This document shows positions 24,696 to 36,374 of a DNA stretch of 64,000 bases, piece by piece. Within the stretch, counting starts at the first letter, position 1, and each line of letters opens with the position of its first letter. A program made the translations under genes and the position numbers. Source of the stretch: Quillaja saponaria (Eukaryota > Streptophyta > Magnoliopsida > Fabales > Quillajaceae); the NCBI GenBank assembly GCA_029379385.1, contig CM055612.1:10230001-10294000 (forward strand). The letters are read 5' to 3'. Under the pieces are notes generated by a model, which did no database searches, had not been told where the DNA came from, and saw nothing but the letters and a program-made list of their open reading frames with translations.

Positions 24696-26290
24696 TAGAG
24701 GACATTCACAATGAAATTTGGAGTTAGTACTATGCATATATAGAATTAGTATTTTGATGTGTTTTGTGTTACATTTTTAAAAAGACTTGGTTTTTTTTCC
24801 CTTTCCTTTTCTCCTTATTCCTTCCCTACACGCATGAATATGCCTTCCCTCTCTATGCTGCTCTCTCTTTCCGTCTCTACTGCAACTTCTCTCCTTTTCT
24901 CTTACACCACTGATCACTCTCTCGTCCTCCCTCATATGGTCTGACTAAGGTGCATAGGACTTGGTTGGAGATGGAAGCGGTGATCGGAGCAGTGGGTGCA
25001 CGATGGCAAGTTCTTTTTTGCGATTTCACTCTCTTCGATTCTAGCAACTCTGAGCTCGGGTCTCTCTCTCCTTGCCACAGTTGAGCTTGGGAAGCACCAT
25101 TTTACATCCTCGATCAATTTTTGCAGGCCTAATATGTTTTTTGACGAAACGCTTCAAGAAAATGCTGGATCATCGACATCAAGTTGCTGTCTTTGAAGTG
25201 GTGTTGCTAATAATAAGCATTTGTGATTAGATGGAAAATGGGCCGGGTCCAAGTTGGGCCTGGCCCTACCTTATTCTAATGGATTTCTTAATAGGCATGG
25301 GTTTGTGTTTTTTTATATTTTATTTATTAAGTCTAATACAATTCATGATCCGCTTGGTCGAAGATAAATTTTTGAACAATATCAAAATTTATATTGTTAT
25401 GATCGCGATACTTTGATTTTTAGTATCAAAATTTTATCATATAGAAAAATGATTTAGTATTAACAATTTTGATATGAGAATTTGATTTTTAAATTTAAAA
25501 TTTTTTGAAAATGTACAGTATTTTTAAAAATTCATGATTTGATGAAAATTTACAAATCATGCTTCTATGACCAATCTCTCATCCATTCAACTACCACTCA
25601 ATTTTCTAATGTCGTTATTTTTTTTTTATCGAATATTCAAATTAAGATATTGTACCGGTATTATTAAACATGATTTGTAATTTATCCAAAATGTTAAAAT
25701 TTATGGTTAAGCTTAATGATTTCTATATGCACAAGCATGTCACATGAGTTAAAATTTTAAAATGTCTATTGTCCAGACAATATAATTTATTTATTACCTA
25801 ATTTTTCTATTTCTTTCTTTGAAATTGTCATTTAATTGATTTCATTTCTATTTTTTTTATGGGTAATCAAGATTTTAATTATATGTCACTAAATAACATT
25901 AGACAAAATTAGTAATAAATTGGGTCAACATTTATATGTATCAGCAAGAAAATATTTAAACAGTTTGGTGCTTGAGGATATTTGGACAAAGAAGGAAATT
26001 GAAATTTTGAACAAAAAATATTAGCTTCTTTAATACGAGTATTATATTTCATTATATTTTTTGTGTGTTTTAGTATGCATTGTTAATTTGAAATGTGGAG
26101 AAGCTAGCAATGAAATTTTGCTCTCTTTTTATCTTTAAACATAGAGTATTTAATTATATCAACTGACCAAAAATTTAATGTGGTTTAAGTAAACCAATTC
26201 TTTAAAAAAACTATGGAAAACATAGTTTTCTTTCAGAAAAGATTTTTTTTTTAAAAAAAGCAAAAAAATAGAAAAAGCAAAAAATTCGGG
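24696..26290. other. No gene recognised
   Basis: The pyrimidine-rich stretch 24780-25200 has open frames on both strands (24759-25196) but none with a domain I know. 25232-25265 (ATGGGCCGGGTCCAAGTTGG) resembles ends of hAT-type MITEs and may be a scrap of one. Confidence 0.4.
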
Positions 26291-26293
26291 CAA

Positions 26294-26443
26294 TAGTGCT
26301 GACCCATTGGGTATGGGTTTGGGTCCGAGTATACCCAGTAAATAATAGATCTAAGATAGGTCTCATTTTCAAGTCTATAATAAGTATGATTAAACAACGG
26401 GTTGGGTCAGGGTCGGGCCAAACTTGGCCCATTGCCATCGCTA
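26294..26443. mobile_element. Degenerate hAT-type MITE
   Basis: The right end CCCATTGCCATCGCTA in reverse is TAGCGATGGCAATGGG, close to the common plant hAT MITE end TAGGG(A/C)TGGCAATGGG. The left end TAGTGCTGACCCATTGGGT is a worse match. The interior has the usual GGGTTTGGGTC and GGGTTGGGTCAGGGTCGG strings. No 8-bp target duplication is preserved. Confidence 0.4.
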
Positions 26444-26700
26444 TTAGCGATAACACTTTAAGCATCAAAGACAGTACACTGATAGAAACTAAAAAATTTG
26501 AAACCTTGTTGCTGATAGTATAAATCACATCTCTGATAGCAAAGAAGATTTCATGCTAAAATAATACTATCAATGATAACATTACTCTTATTAGAGATTG
26601 TGGCTTTTGTCGCTGATATTGTTCTTATTGTTAATTTTAATTTTGTTATTGACAACAACATTTTTTAAGTATCAATGACATGGGAGCTGTTGCTAATACT
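26444..26700. repeat. Subterminal-repeat-like block, perhaps from a DNA transposon
   Basis: Short words such as GCTGATAG, CTGATAGCAAAG, ATCAATGATAAC, TCGCTGATATTG and GTTGCTAATA recur every 30-60 bases in both orientations. Clustered short repeats like this are typical of CACTA ends, but no CACTA terminus is seen, so the assignment is open. Confidence 0.3.
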
Positions 26701-28600
26701 TTTCCCCAATTTTAAATCCTAACTTCCCTCCTCCTTCCCCATGTTTTGCTGTTTTGTGCCCTCTCTCTCTCTCTCTATCTAAACTATCTCTCTCCAATCT
26801 CTCATTTTTTGTAACTTGGAAGTCCTTTGGTGCATTCTTTTTCCTTTCCGGTCATTTGATTCCGTCTGCAAGTATGTTATTATTTCCCCACATTTTGTAG
26901 GTTCGTCTACAGCTACTTTGATGCAGCAAGCGAACTTTGTATAATTATGAAGTGTAAATATACTTGCTATTTGAACTGGATAATTATTATTTTGAATGTA
27001 CCATGGAAGAAAGTGCAAGGCATAAGAGTGTTTGAAACTTGAGATTTTCATTCAATTAATATTGGGGTTCTACTTAGTTCTTCTCTTGGCAGTTGATGTA
27101 AGTCGAATAATTTTTATTTTTATTTTTTTATGGTTTAACATATTGAGAGTTTTTGAGAGGGTTTTGATTCATTGACATGATTTGACAAACCCGTAATTAT
27201 TTTTGTATGCTAATAGCAAAATGGTGGATTCATCTGTCCATTTTCATATTGAAGTAGATGCTTGACAAGAAAAAGAAAAGGTAATTGTTGGAGTCATTTG
27301 TACACCCTAGATTTTGTTGGAGTCTACATTCCTAAAAACACAAATAAAGAGAGGACTATTTCCAGTTAAAAGTGAAATTAGTTTCACTTATTATCTCACA
27401 TATGGGTCCCACCTATTTGTGGGGATCACACTAATGTTAGGAGTGGAATTAATAGTGCCCCCCAAAATAGGAGAAAGAGAGACGTGTATGGTGGCTATAC
27501 AGAGGAATGGGTTATGCAACGTTATTATCATGTTTTACATGCTTTGGGGATGTTTGAATGTACGTGCAAACATGCTGTTTCGAACCTTGAGTTTTTTTTA
27601 TCTTCCACATTTTAGGACTTTTGCGCATGCTGTTTCTTAAAAAAAAAAAAAAAAAAATAGAAAACGAACCTTGAGTTTTTCGAATTCGGATTGGACTTTG
27701 TGGATGAAGTTTTGGAAGCTAAAACCCTTTGCATTTAAGAGGAAGAATATAATAAGGGACATGATTTTGAAATTGGAAGGGGGTGTTAATTGGGATGGGA
27801 AAAGAGGTGGTTGTTGAATGATTATTGTAATGGTTGGGAAAAAGAAAAAAATTTCTCAAAAAGATATTATACAATTGTAAACCTTGTAATGATAGAGATC
27901 ACTAGTTGAACTAAGAGAGAGAATTGAGAAACATGAAGAGGGATGTTTGTATTATTATGAACCCTATCCATTCTTAACATGTAGATTTGTTTCCTTTCCC
28001 TTTATATGAAATGGTTTAGTTGTTTTGGTGAAATTCTTGGTTCTAGTTTATAATATGTCTTTCTTTGAGTGCCTTAAAAGGCTAATTGAAAGATAGGAAT
28101 GATTGTGTCCAAAGGCCTTGTTTGCATCTGGATTTGATTATTTATTGCCAAGTTTGCGTCACTTGTTAAAACTGTTTGACATTAGTGGAGGACTCAAACT
28201 TTTAGGCTGTAGTAGGCTTATGGAATTAGAAAATTATTAGTGGTGTCTCTCTTTACCTACTCGCTCCCATTCTAATCCTTAGCGATCAATTTAGCCTTTC
28301 AAAGAAGAGTTACACTAAACACACTTGGGAGTTCTATCTAAAGGTTTTCTTTTGGGTTTGTCTTGGAAGAAATTTATTCATTTTTCATGGTTTAAGTCCC
28401 AAGTCTTCTGTAAAGAGTCCTATACTATATATTATGTTTTAAGTTACTTGTGTGTTGAAGTTTCTTTTGTTCTTAATAATCTTTCTTATATATATGATCT
28501 TTAGCATTATAATTAAGCAATACTAAACAACTTCCTTAGTGTATAATTTTATAAAGCTAACCTTTTGGTAAGGGTGTGGAGTTCCGAATTGGTAACACCA
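26701..28600. other. No gene recognised
   Basis: It holds a CT repeat (26760-26776) and an A run (27640-27657). The 108-codon open frame at 27314-27640 starts from a non-ATG codon and has no known domain. I do not call it. Confidence 0.45.
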
Positions 28601-28601
28601 T

Positions 28602-31160
28602 TGTCATGACTCGAACCAAGGGGTTGTGACGGGCATGAGAGCTAAGGTCAATCAAGGCCCACCGTAACTCCCATGAATCAACAATACAACATTTTTCTCT
28701 TAGTTCTTCTTAAATACTTGAATTACAAATGAACTTGCTGATTTTTAAGAGATTTATTTATTATACATGCATTTGATTAAAAGATTTAACTTTAACTTAG
28801 TTCATTTTATTTCATATTGCTTATAAACTTAGCTTGCTAAATAACTTAGATCATTTTCTTTTCAAAATTACTCATTACTGGATTGGATTACTATAACATT
28901 GTGTGTGATTTCTTTCTTTGTACATTGCTTGTTCTAATCTTTCCTTAATTGTGAATAACCTCTCCTTTTAGTTAGTAAATCATAACTGAATTTCTTATTA
29001 GACTCATTAGACAACTCTTTTCATAAACAACTAAACTAATATTTACTAACTTAAGGATGAACTAGAGTTCTTCTTTTTAATGTCCATCTAATTATACATA
29101 GGTTTAGTTGAATTCAAGTCCTATTCTAATTACAAAAATTTTACACCTCACATTACTATAACTCCTTAAATTCCTTGTACAATTACACAAACAAATATGA
29201 ATACATAACAGCCACACAAATTCTATTTTACTTAAACATAGCATAGGTAACACCTTATCCCTTAAGGAGCTTATTATGCATGTTCATTCCAAGTTCAACT
29301 TAAAAACTTGAATTAGTTGTTCAAGTAAATGAATATTATAGAAATTGTTTTAGGTTCCTTAGTAAACCTTGCTTTAGATTTCCTTAGGCAATTATCACTG
29401 CCATTTTAAAAACTTATCTTGTTGACCTCATGCCTGTTTGCCTTAAGGATACCTTTGATTGGTTGTGTTCTAGATTAACTTGCTAACTCATTTGTCTCAT
29501 AAACCTTCATTCACATGACTAACTAATCATTGGAATAGTTTAGGTATTATATATTACACAAACAATCACTAATCTACTTGATTAACAAGTAACAGACATA
29601 TTCTTGGATTTACCTTTTTTATTCTCATATTTTAATTCACGTTTTATACAGAACCAAGCCATAAAATTTGTTATTAAAACATTACATATTTACTTACAAA
29701 GTTTTACTACTATATCAACTATTACGTAGCCAACTTGTATTCTTTCCATGAGAATAACCACTTTTTCCCAAGCCTTGCCTTAACAAGCTTCGTCCCTCGC
29801 TGTCATTGAGTCATACAACACCTGAAATATATTTTTATCATAGAATGAGGTTCAACGATCTTAGTAGGCGGGAATGCAATGCAACATGTGACATGATTGC
29901 AACATCTTAATCATATACATCATTTATACTTACAATAATCACAACTTACACACAATGCATAGTACAATCATCCTCGTATTTTCACATCCACATATATAAG
30001 ATATCATTCTATAGTTAATTATCTAGTATATAGCTCATGTTTAACACAAGATACAAAAGCATATGTACAAAACAATTCATAAAACAGTAAATAGGATAAA
30101 ACCTGCATAACTTAACTCCACTTCAACATTTATAATCCAATTCAAACTAAGGGAAAGCATTGAAGTCTTCCTCAAGATGTTAGAAACAAGCCTTGTTCAG
30201 ATGCCAACCCCAAATTCTTAACCAATCTCCCTTGTATATACACAAAACTATCTTTGCTCCAAAATAGGGGAATGAAAACATTATACTAAGTCCTAAATTC
30301 ATTTCTTATTCAACCCTCAACTTCTGGTTAGGCCTCTAAAACCCTTAAAACCTTGATGCAAGCTACCAGGTACAAAACATAATACATCAGACCTCTACTG
30401 ACTTCTAAGGTCTCCCTATGTATAATCAACCCTTGAAATTGATCAGAACTGTCTCACAATATATTTGGAACAAGTTCTCTTAAGAATATTGGACTAATAC
30501 TCTTTCTAATACCATGATAATCACTATGGACTGACTGAGGATGCAAGTAGTCAAGAACAACACTAGTTTTGGTAAAATAGCCACAACTTCTTCTCTGATC
30601 ATATCCAACTCAATTCCAACTCCTGTGATGGTCCCTAAACATTAATCTACAACTTTCCTTTAGATCCATTAGGCTAATTCAGCCTATAAATCTCCCGAAA
30701 TCCTAGCTTACCTAGTACCGAATTCAACCTAGAATTTGAAAAACAGCATATCAATGTATTCATCCTTTCTTCCTTTATCACTTTAACTTCTAAGTATTTT
30801 CCTGAATCTAAATGAATCACACTCAAATAAAAGCAAAGTGATCAGTAAAATCATACTTGAAAGCCTAGCCTTCTTTTTACTAAATTAGAAATGAACTCTT
30901 TAATAAATTAGAAATGAAGAGAGACGGAATGAAACTACACCAAAATGATCTCTTTTGTTTCCCACTTCCCATATCACATTTTTCACCGGGTAACCTATCT
31001 ATCCATTTTCCATACATTAGTATGCTAATCTAAATCATGGAAACATAATATAAAACATTGATACTCACTTTTTTGCCACCTTTAGCAGGTAAAGAATAAG
31101 GCTTAGTGCAGAATGGAGACATGAATCTACCCTCCGTTCCTCATCTTGCGACATGAAGTT
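28602..31160. mobile_element. Probable LTR-retrotransposon long terminal repeat (gypsy-like), poorly bounded
   Basis: It opens TGTCATGACTCGAACC, with GGTTGTGACGGGCATGAGAG just after, a start I associate with long plant gypsy LTRs. Farther in, the strings TTAACAAGCTTCGTCCCTCG and GAGGTTCAACGATCTTAGTA are of the same kind. There are no coding frames. The far end and any target duplication were not found, so the extent is a guess and the orientation is unknown. Confidence 0.35.
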
Positions 31161-31379
31161 TTTTGAAAGTCTCAGTTTCCTCCTCCCAATCTCCTTGTAT
31201 ATTAATTAATGTCTCCAGTTCATTGTACTCGTGTTAATAAGGTCCACCAGATATATATCAATCTCTACTAAGTAACATAGGTGGTTAATCAAGCTTGAAC
31301 TTCCATAATCTAGGATCAAATGGTCATCCCAGATTTAATTGAGCATGTGGGGTTGGTGTGTGCTCAATTTCACATCAAA

Positions 31380-31865
31380 TGTATATTGGGTTTATCATGG
31401 CTTTATCAGCTACAATTACTTTTGTGCTACCATTACTCTCGGAATCGGGAACAAACTTTTATTTGACTATTTTTTTCCCCCAAACCAAAACTTAACAAGT
31501 TTTTTCCTTGAAACTCAATGTTTGCCCTAATATCTTCAGCATTGATGCAAATGGATTTTTGTTTCTTCCTACAGTTCTTATTTGTCTCCATGGTAGTGCT
31601 GGTACTCCCAGAATCCTAAATGGACTTGTATTTGACACTTTTTTCCCCCAACCTAAATTTTCAAAGTTTTTTCTTTAAAACTAAAAGTTTGGTCTAATAT
31701 CGTAATTGTTAATTCAATTGGATTTCCATTTCTAACTATAGGTCTGATTCATCCTCACGGTCATGCATATACTCTCGGAATCCGAAACAGACTTGTTTGA
31801 CCATTTTGCCCATCGAACCCAAAAGTTTTGCATTTAAAGTATAACTTGAGCATAAAAATACTATT
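31380..31865 (-). repeat. ~167-bp tandem repeat, three diverged units, inverted copy
   Basis: Units are marked by TTTGAC at 31462, 31631 and 31796 (spacing 169 and 165 bp). Each has CTCGGAATCGGGAACA-like or CTCCCAGAATCC-like strings and a (C/A)CCCAA(A)CC(A/T)AAA block. Read on the minus strand they match the repeats at 63495-64000 (AGTCAAATA, CGGATTCTGGGAGTAC, CCGTGAGGAT, GATCAAC, GTTTCAAGG). They lie next to a CACTA transposase C-terminus in the same orientation. Confidence 0.8.
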
Positions 31866-32039
31866 TTAGAATCCTATAATAAAAATGAAATTAAAAGAAT
31901 CTGTACCTCCAAGAGTGGTTGTGTAATAGAATTTATATATATACATACATGAAACAACAAATTATATGATTATATTAGTTATTTATAAAATGAATAACAA
32001 AACTAGTTACTACATATAACATTGTCTTAAGCTATGAAC

Positions 32040-32300
32040 ATATATACTTGCATATTTACAAGTAGAGAATTACTAATTCTCACCATTTTCATCAATCAAC
32101 TCTTCCTCTTTATCATCGTCTTCTTCTTCAGCTAAGATGATTTCATCATCATCAACAAAATCATCATTAACAATTACCTTTGCACGTTTTTTGCTCTTTG
32201 ATTGAAGAAGCTCATTTTAATTAACTTATTCTATCATATTATCATTCTGAAGTGATTCAGGGAGACTATCATCATCTTCAAGGGTAGCCAGAGCTAGAAA
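32040..32300 (-). pseudogene. CACTA transposase (TNP2) C-terminal fragment
   Basis: The minus strand reads KSKKRAKVIVNDDFVDDDE, then EIILAEEEDDDKEEELIDE, stopping near 32065. The CACTA element at 57163-64000 ends with IVNDDFINDNEIVLVQEDDD at the same place relative to the tandem repeats. Non-coding sequence between the stop and the repeats also matches, for example ACTTGTAAATATGCAAGTAT and CATTTTATAAATAACTAATA. This is therefore a 3'-end fragment of the same family, inserted in the opposite orientation. A stop (near 32219) breaks the frame upstream, and no catalytic domain remains. Confidence 0.75.
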
Positions 32301-33354
32301 TTGGGTTTTCTTCAATGCATAATTGGATCGTGGTAATAATTGAATGTAAGAATTATTTATAAGGGAATAACAATAATTAATTACCTATATAAATTGCTAA
32401 GATAATTTATTCAATGTTCAATTAGCTAGGATTGTGTGACTTAGGTTTAGAAGGTATTGTTTTAAAGTTTAGAAGTTTATTGTTTTATTGGGGATTTCCT
32501 TTTTTATTTATTTTATGTTCAAAATTTTGTTACATAAGGCATTTGGAATGAAATATTTTTAAGGTTTTAAGGCATATGGATTATTTTTTATTGAACTTAA
32601 ACTCATTAGTATTTATTATTAGCTACAATTTAGTTGTTATGATTTGTACTTTACGTATCTAGGTATTTGAATCTTTTATCAGACTTAATTAATTTAATAT
32701 TTTCAAGATTTTAAGGAATGGATAAAAATTATTTTCAAGGTTTTAAGGCATTTGGATTTTTACTTGGACTTAGTCTCATTAGGATTTATTTAAGAAAAAC
32801 CTTAACACTTGAGAAATTATAAGTCTAACTAATATATAAGAGTTTGGACTAGCTAAAGCTAGGCACTAGCTAATTATGTTTTTGGTTAATTTTTCAACCA
32901 TTAATACTAGGCTCCCCTTCTACACCATGACGTCAATTAATCCCTTACCTAAATCATATATAACAATATAATACTAACTCACCATCTTTTACATATCCTA
33001 ATCTATACATAACTACACATGAAATAAATATTGTGTGAGTAAGTAATGTGTTATATTGGAATGCAAAAGTTTCTACATTTTCTAAGTCTGCTTTGTGGCA
33101 AGCGCAGATAGGATAACTTTTGGTAATGATGGATCCTTAGTGGAATTCTTCAACTTCAGAGCTTCAATTTTGAACTATCATTTATTACTGAGAGAGAGCG
33201 AGAGTTAGAGAGCCACCACTGTTACACGGTGGCTTGCGGCAGATGGGAGAATGTGATTAGTTGAAGTCAGTGAGGGAGGGGAAGAAAACTCAAAGTAAGG
33301 CTAAAAAAAAAAAAGGAAGACAAAAACATAAAATAAAGTTAGTCTTTCTTGTTT
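32301..33354. other. No gene recognised
   Basis: AT-rich DNA, perhaps partly older CACTA sequence continuing from the fragment at 32040-32300. A GA-rich stretch and a small hairpin (GCCACC...GGTGGC) lie near 33190-33235. Confidence 0.4.
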
Positions 33355-34114
33355 GAGTTAACTATCGTTTGACGACATTAACTTAGAGATGATCTTCAAA
33401 CTAGGCATTCTCCTTTTTTTTTATATATCATATGAGGCACTCACTTTCTTTTTTATATCATTTGAGGCACTTCATCAAAAATTGGTGAGTATAGTCACTA
33501 GAAAAATGTTGATATATCAATTTTTTTAAACATCATAATATATTTTGTCTTTCTTCTATATAATTTTTTATTTATTTTAATATTATTCTAGTTGTTTCTC
33601 AAAATTTATTATTGATGAGTATCATACTACATCCTTTTATTTATTTACCTTAATAACTTTATCTTACAAAAAATTTAAATACATATTGATTAACATCAAT
33701 GACCTAATTGTTTTTCTTTTCCTTAATTTTCCTGATGTTATTCATCATGAAACAAAATTTTATGAATAAATAAACAAAATATTAATTTTTCTACAAATTC
33801 GTAAGTTTTGTCTTATAACAATAAAATACATGTAAATGAAAAGATAAAAGAAAATAAAATGTCATATTAGTTTATATTTTTTAATATTCATCTTAGACAT
33901 TAATTAGTAGAATAACCAAATAAATCTTAAAAATAAAAAATAAAACTAGATTAGGAAAACAAAAAATAATTATGTACATGTAAATTTTTTTGACATGTCA
34001 TCATTTTGTGATTATATTCACCAGCTTTTAGTGGAATGCCTCAAACAATATAAAAAAATGATACTTACTTTGAGAATGATCTTTAAATCGAGGTTTTCAA
34101 ATAATAGTTAATTC
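33355..34114. mobile_element. Fold-back MITE with ~130-bp inverted repeats
   Basis: The left end GAGTTAACTATCGTTTGACG pairs with the right end in reverse, GAATTAACTATTATTTGAAA. Inward matches include ATGATCTTCAAA with AGATCATTCTCAAA, TATATCATTTGAGGCAC with TATATTGTTTGAGGCAT, and GGTGAGTATAGTCAC with GGTGAATATAATCAC. Flanking 9-mers (TTCTTGTTT and TTTATTTTT) are T-rich and only partly alike. There is no coding content. It sits about 570 bp upstream of the EAR-motif gene at 34683. Confidence 0.6.
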
Positions 34115-34157
34115 TTTATTTTTTTCACTTTTGCTATGATAGTGGATCGTAATTTTC

Positions 34158-34190
34158 TTATCTGCTACAGTCTATGCCCATAGCAGATAA
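34158..34190. repeat. Perfect 10-bp inverted repeat, 13-base loop
   Basis: TTATCTGCTA (34158-34167) and TAGCAGATAA (34181-34190) are exact reverse complements. The same TTATCTGCTA word recurs near 34266, so this may be an end-type repeat of a transposon, or a protein-binding site upstream of the gene at 34683. Confidence 0.6.
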
Positions 34191-34682
34191 TATAATTTTT
34201 ATTTCCTAATTGGGCCATTGTCGTTCTAACAAGTATTGTACTAGAAAATGGTATCTACAACGTGCTTATCTGCTATGCCTATATGTAGCATACAAGTGAT
34301 TTTTAGTGTAAAAGAACACTTATTAAGATGTAATAAATATGATTTTTGAAAATTAATTTATATTTCAAGAATTAAATTATTAAAATCATGACCATCTCCT
34401 ATAATAAATATTACAAACTTTCCTTTTATATATTTTCTTAATTGAAGTGCTCGTTAGAAAAAAACTCATTTAAAAATATATTTTAAATTATTTATATAAA
34501 TTCTATATTTTTTGGGTCAATGTCTCGGCCGAGTCTGATTATTACATATTAATATATTTTTCAGATACCAAAAATAGAGATATTTGCTCTCCTCACATTG
34601 AGAAAACCCTAGCGCTTGACCTCCAAGAAGAAAAACCCCCTTGCCCCTATTGGCCGTCCATCAAAAAACAGAAAAGGGATAC

Positions 34683-35123
34683 ATGGAGAACGACAAGGAG
34701 TGCAACATGCAGCAAGAATCTCCAAAGGTCGAGAAGCACGAGAGAGACGAGGGAGAACAAACGACCGACCACGACCACTATCACGACCGCCGTGATGTCA
34801 AAAAGTTGAAACAAAATACTGAAATCCAGGAGTATAACTTTGACCTTAATATTAAGCCTCCCTGCAGTGAAGAGGGTCAAGATGAGTTTCTGAACCAACT
34901 TGGAGAGAATATCACTGAAGATTCTCAAAATTATGGCCTTGAAACCCAAGAGCCAGGTTATTTTTCATATGTTGGAGGGAGGGATGTGAAGTTCGTCATG
35001 GTAAATAGGGCTGATATTTTTCATGAAGAAGAAAGGACTGTCAACGACGAAAACTTGGGGCTTAAAAGCAAGACTGATTCCTCAGCTCAAGTTGAAGAAC
35101 CGGATTTGACACTCAAGCTTTGA
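34683..35123 (+). CDS. Small charged protein with two EAR motifs, paralogue 2
   Basis: 146 residues from ATG 34683, the first in-frame ATG (the open frame extends upstream without another ATG). I recognise no named family. In order: MENDKE at the N-terminus, KHERDEGE (18-25), a His/Asp run (29-36), RDVKKLKQNTEIQEY (37-51), then FDLNIKPP, an exact DLNxxP EAR motif (54-59). An acidic region follows, and the C-terminus is LTLKL (142-146), an LxLxL EAR motif. Both motif types are known to recruit TOPLESS co-repressors, so a role as repressor or adaptor is an inference. There is no DNA-binding domain, signal peptide or membrane segment. The paralogue at 23106 shares the N-terminal two thirds and the flanks. 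This copy has the more complete C-terminus and is the better candidate for a working gene. Confidence 0.6.
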   Translation: MENDKECNMQQESPKVEKHERDEGEQTTDHDHYHDRRDVKKLKQNTEIQEYNFDLNIKPPCSEEGQDEFLNQLGENITEDSQNYGLETQEPGYFSYVGGRDVKFVMVNRADIFHEEERTVNDENLGLKSKTDSSAQVEEPDLTLKL

Positions 35124-36374
35124 GAATTTTCAATATGGTAAAGGTTTATTTTTTTAATTACTGTTCTATGGATTAAGAAAAACAATTATTTAAGGAAGGA
35201 TCGTTTCAAATCGTTTTAATTTCTTTTGGGATATATTCAATTGATGAACTTCTATGACCTTGTAATTCAGATTTAATTAAGGACTTTTAGTTGGTTAATT
35301 TTGATACATATATGAGTAGGGTTTAGTGAAGTTAATTTTTATTTTATGATTAAGTTTTGGGTAGAATTTTATAATTTAGCATTATATTTGTTAGTACATT
35401 ATTGACTTATACCCGCTTAGGCCCATTAAGCCCGTTTAATTTCTCAGACTTCTCTCTAAAACACGTACGTCGTCCACCCCATCATTCTATACACAAACAA
35501 TATGTGAAGACAATTTAAATAAAATTTAATTCCCGTTCCAAAGCTAAATTAGGCCTAGTTCAATTCTTCAATTTTCTCCATTTGAAACTCACACCACAGG
35601 TTTTTTAATATATAAAAGAATCAAATTTCAGATTTATTTATTTTACATAAACCTTGCTCTATTGGGCTGTATGTACATGATTGAAGAATTGTGATGAAGA
35701 GCATATGGCAGATCCAGAAATTATTGGCAGCGGGGCAATTTGGCACGTACTAGCTAGTTGATGGCAATGGTTAGTATGATCTAAGAGTTTTACAATTAAA
35801 TATTTGAATAAGAATGCAACAAATTCTTGATTTAGTACCGCTATGATTCCAAAACTAGGAAGTTAGTAAACTTTAAAAGAAAAAAAAAAGAAGAAGCATT
35901 ATTTGTAAAACTTAATAAAAAAATATTCTTCAACCTCTTAATTAGACTATTAGATCATTTATTTTCTCACTTTTATCTAAACTAATTTTGTGAGAGTAAA
36001 ACTATTTCTTTAACATTTTAGTGGGACACGGGTTATTTCCCATTTTTCTATTAGTAATTATTTAATGTTTAACAAAAGAGTTTATGAGAAGTTATCAAGA
36101 CTACTTCGGTGATTGTACAAAGCTTGTAAGTGTGAGTTGGTGCACAATTATATCATGACAAAAATTCCTTATAGGTAGTAATACAAAACTAAAGAAATGA
36201 CCAAAAGTCCACATCCATCAACCTTGCATACTTTTTCCAGATTCAAAATCCATTGAGAAAGCAAAGAAAAAAAATGTCTAGTAGAAATTAAAGAAAAGAA
36301 AACAAGAAAGGTTTTTCGTTTCTGAGTTAGAAGCTATGATTGCTGCTGGGCAGAGAGAACGAGTAGAAGAAGAA
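35124..36374. other. 3' flank of EAR-motif gene 2; then no gene
   Basis: The first ~250 bases repeat the 3' flank of paralogue 1 and mark the end of the duplicated block near 35370. The remainder is AT-rich with no recognisable gene. Confidence 0.5.

Noticed and set aside
27314..27640. A 108-codon open frame as a gene
   Set aside because: No ATG at its start, no recognised domain, ends near a poly-A run; no coding support.
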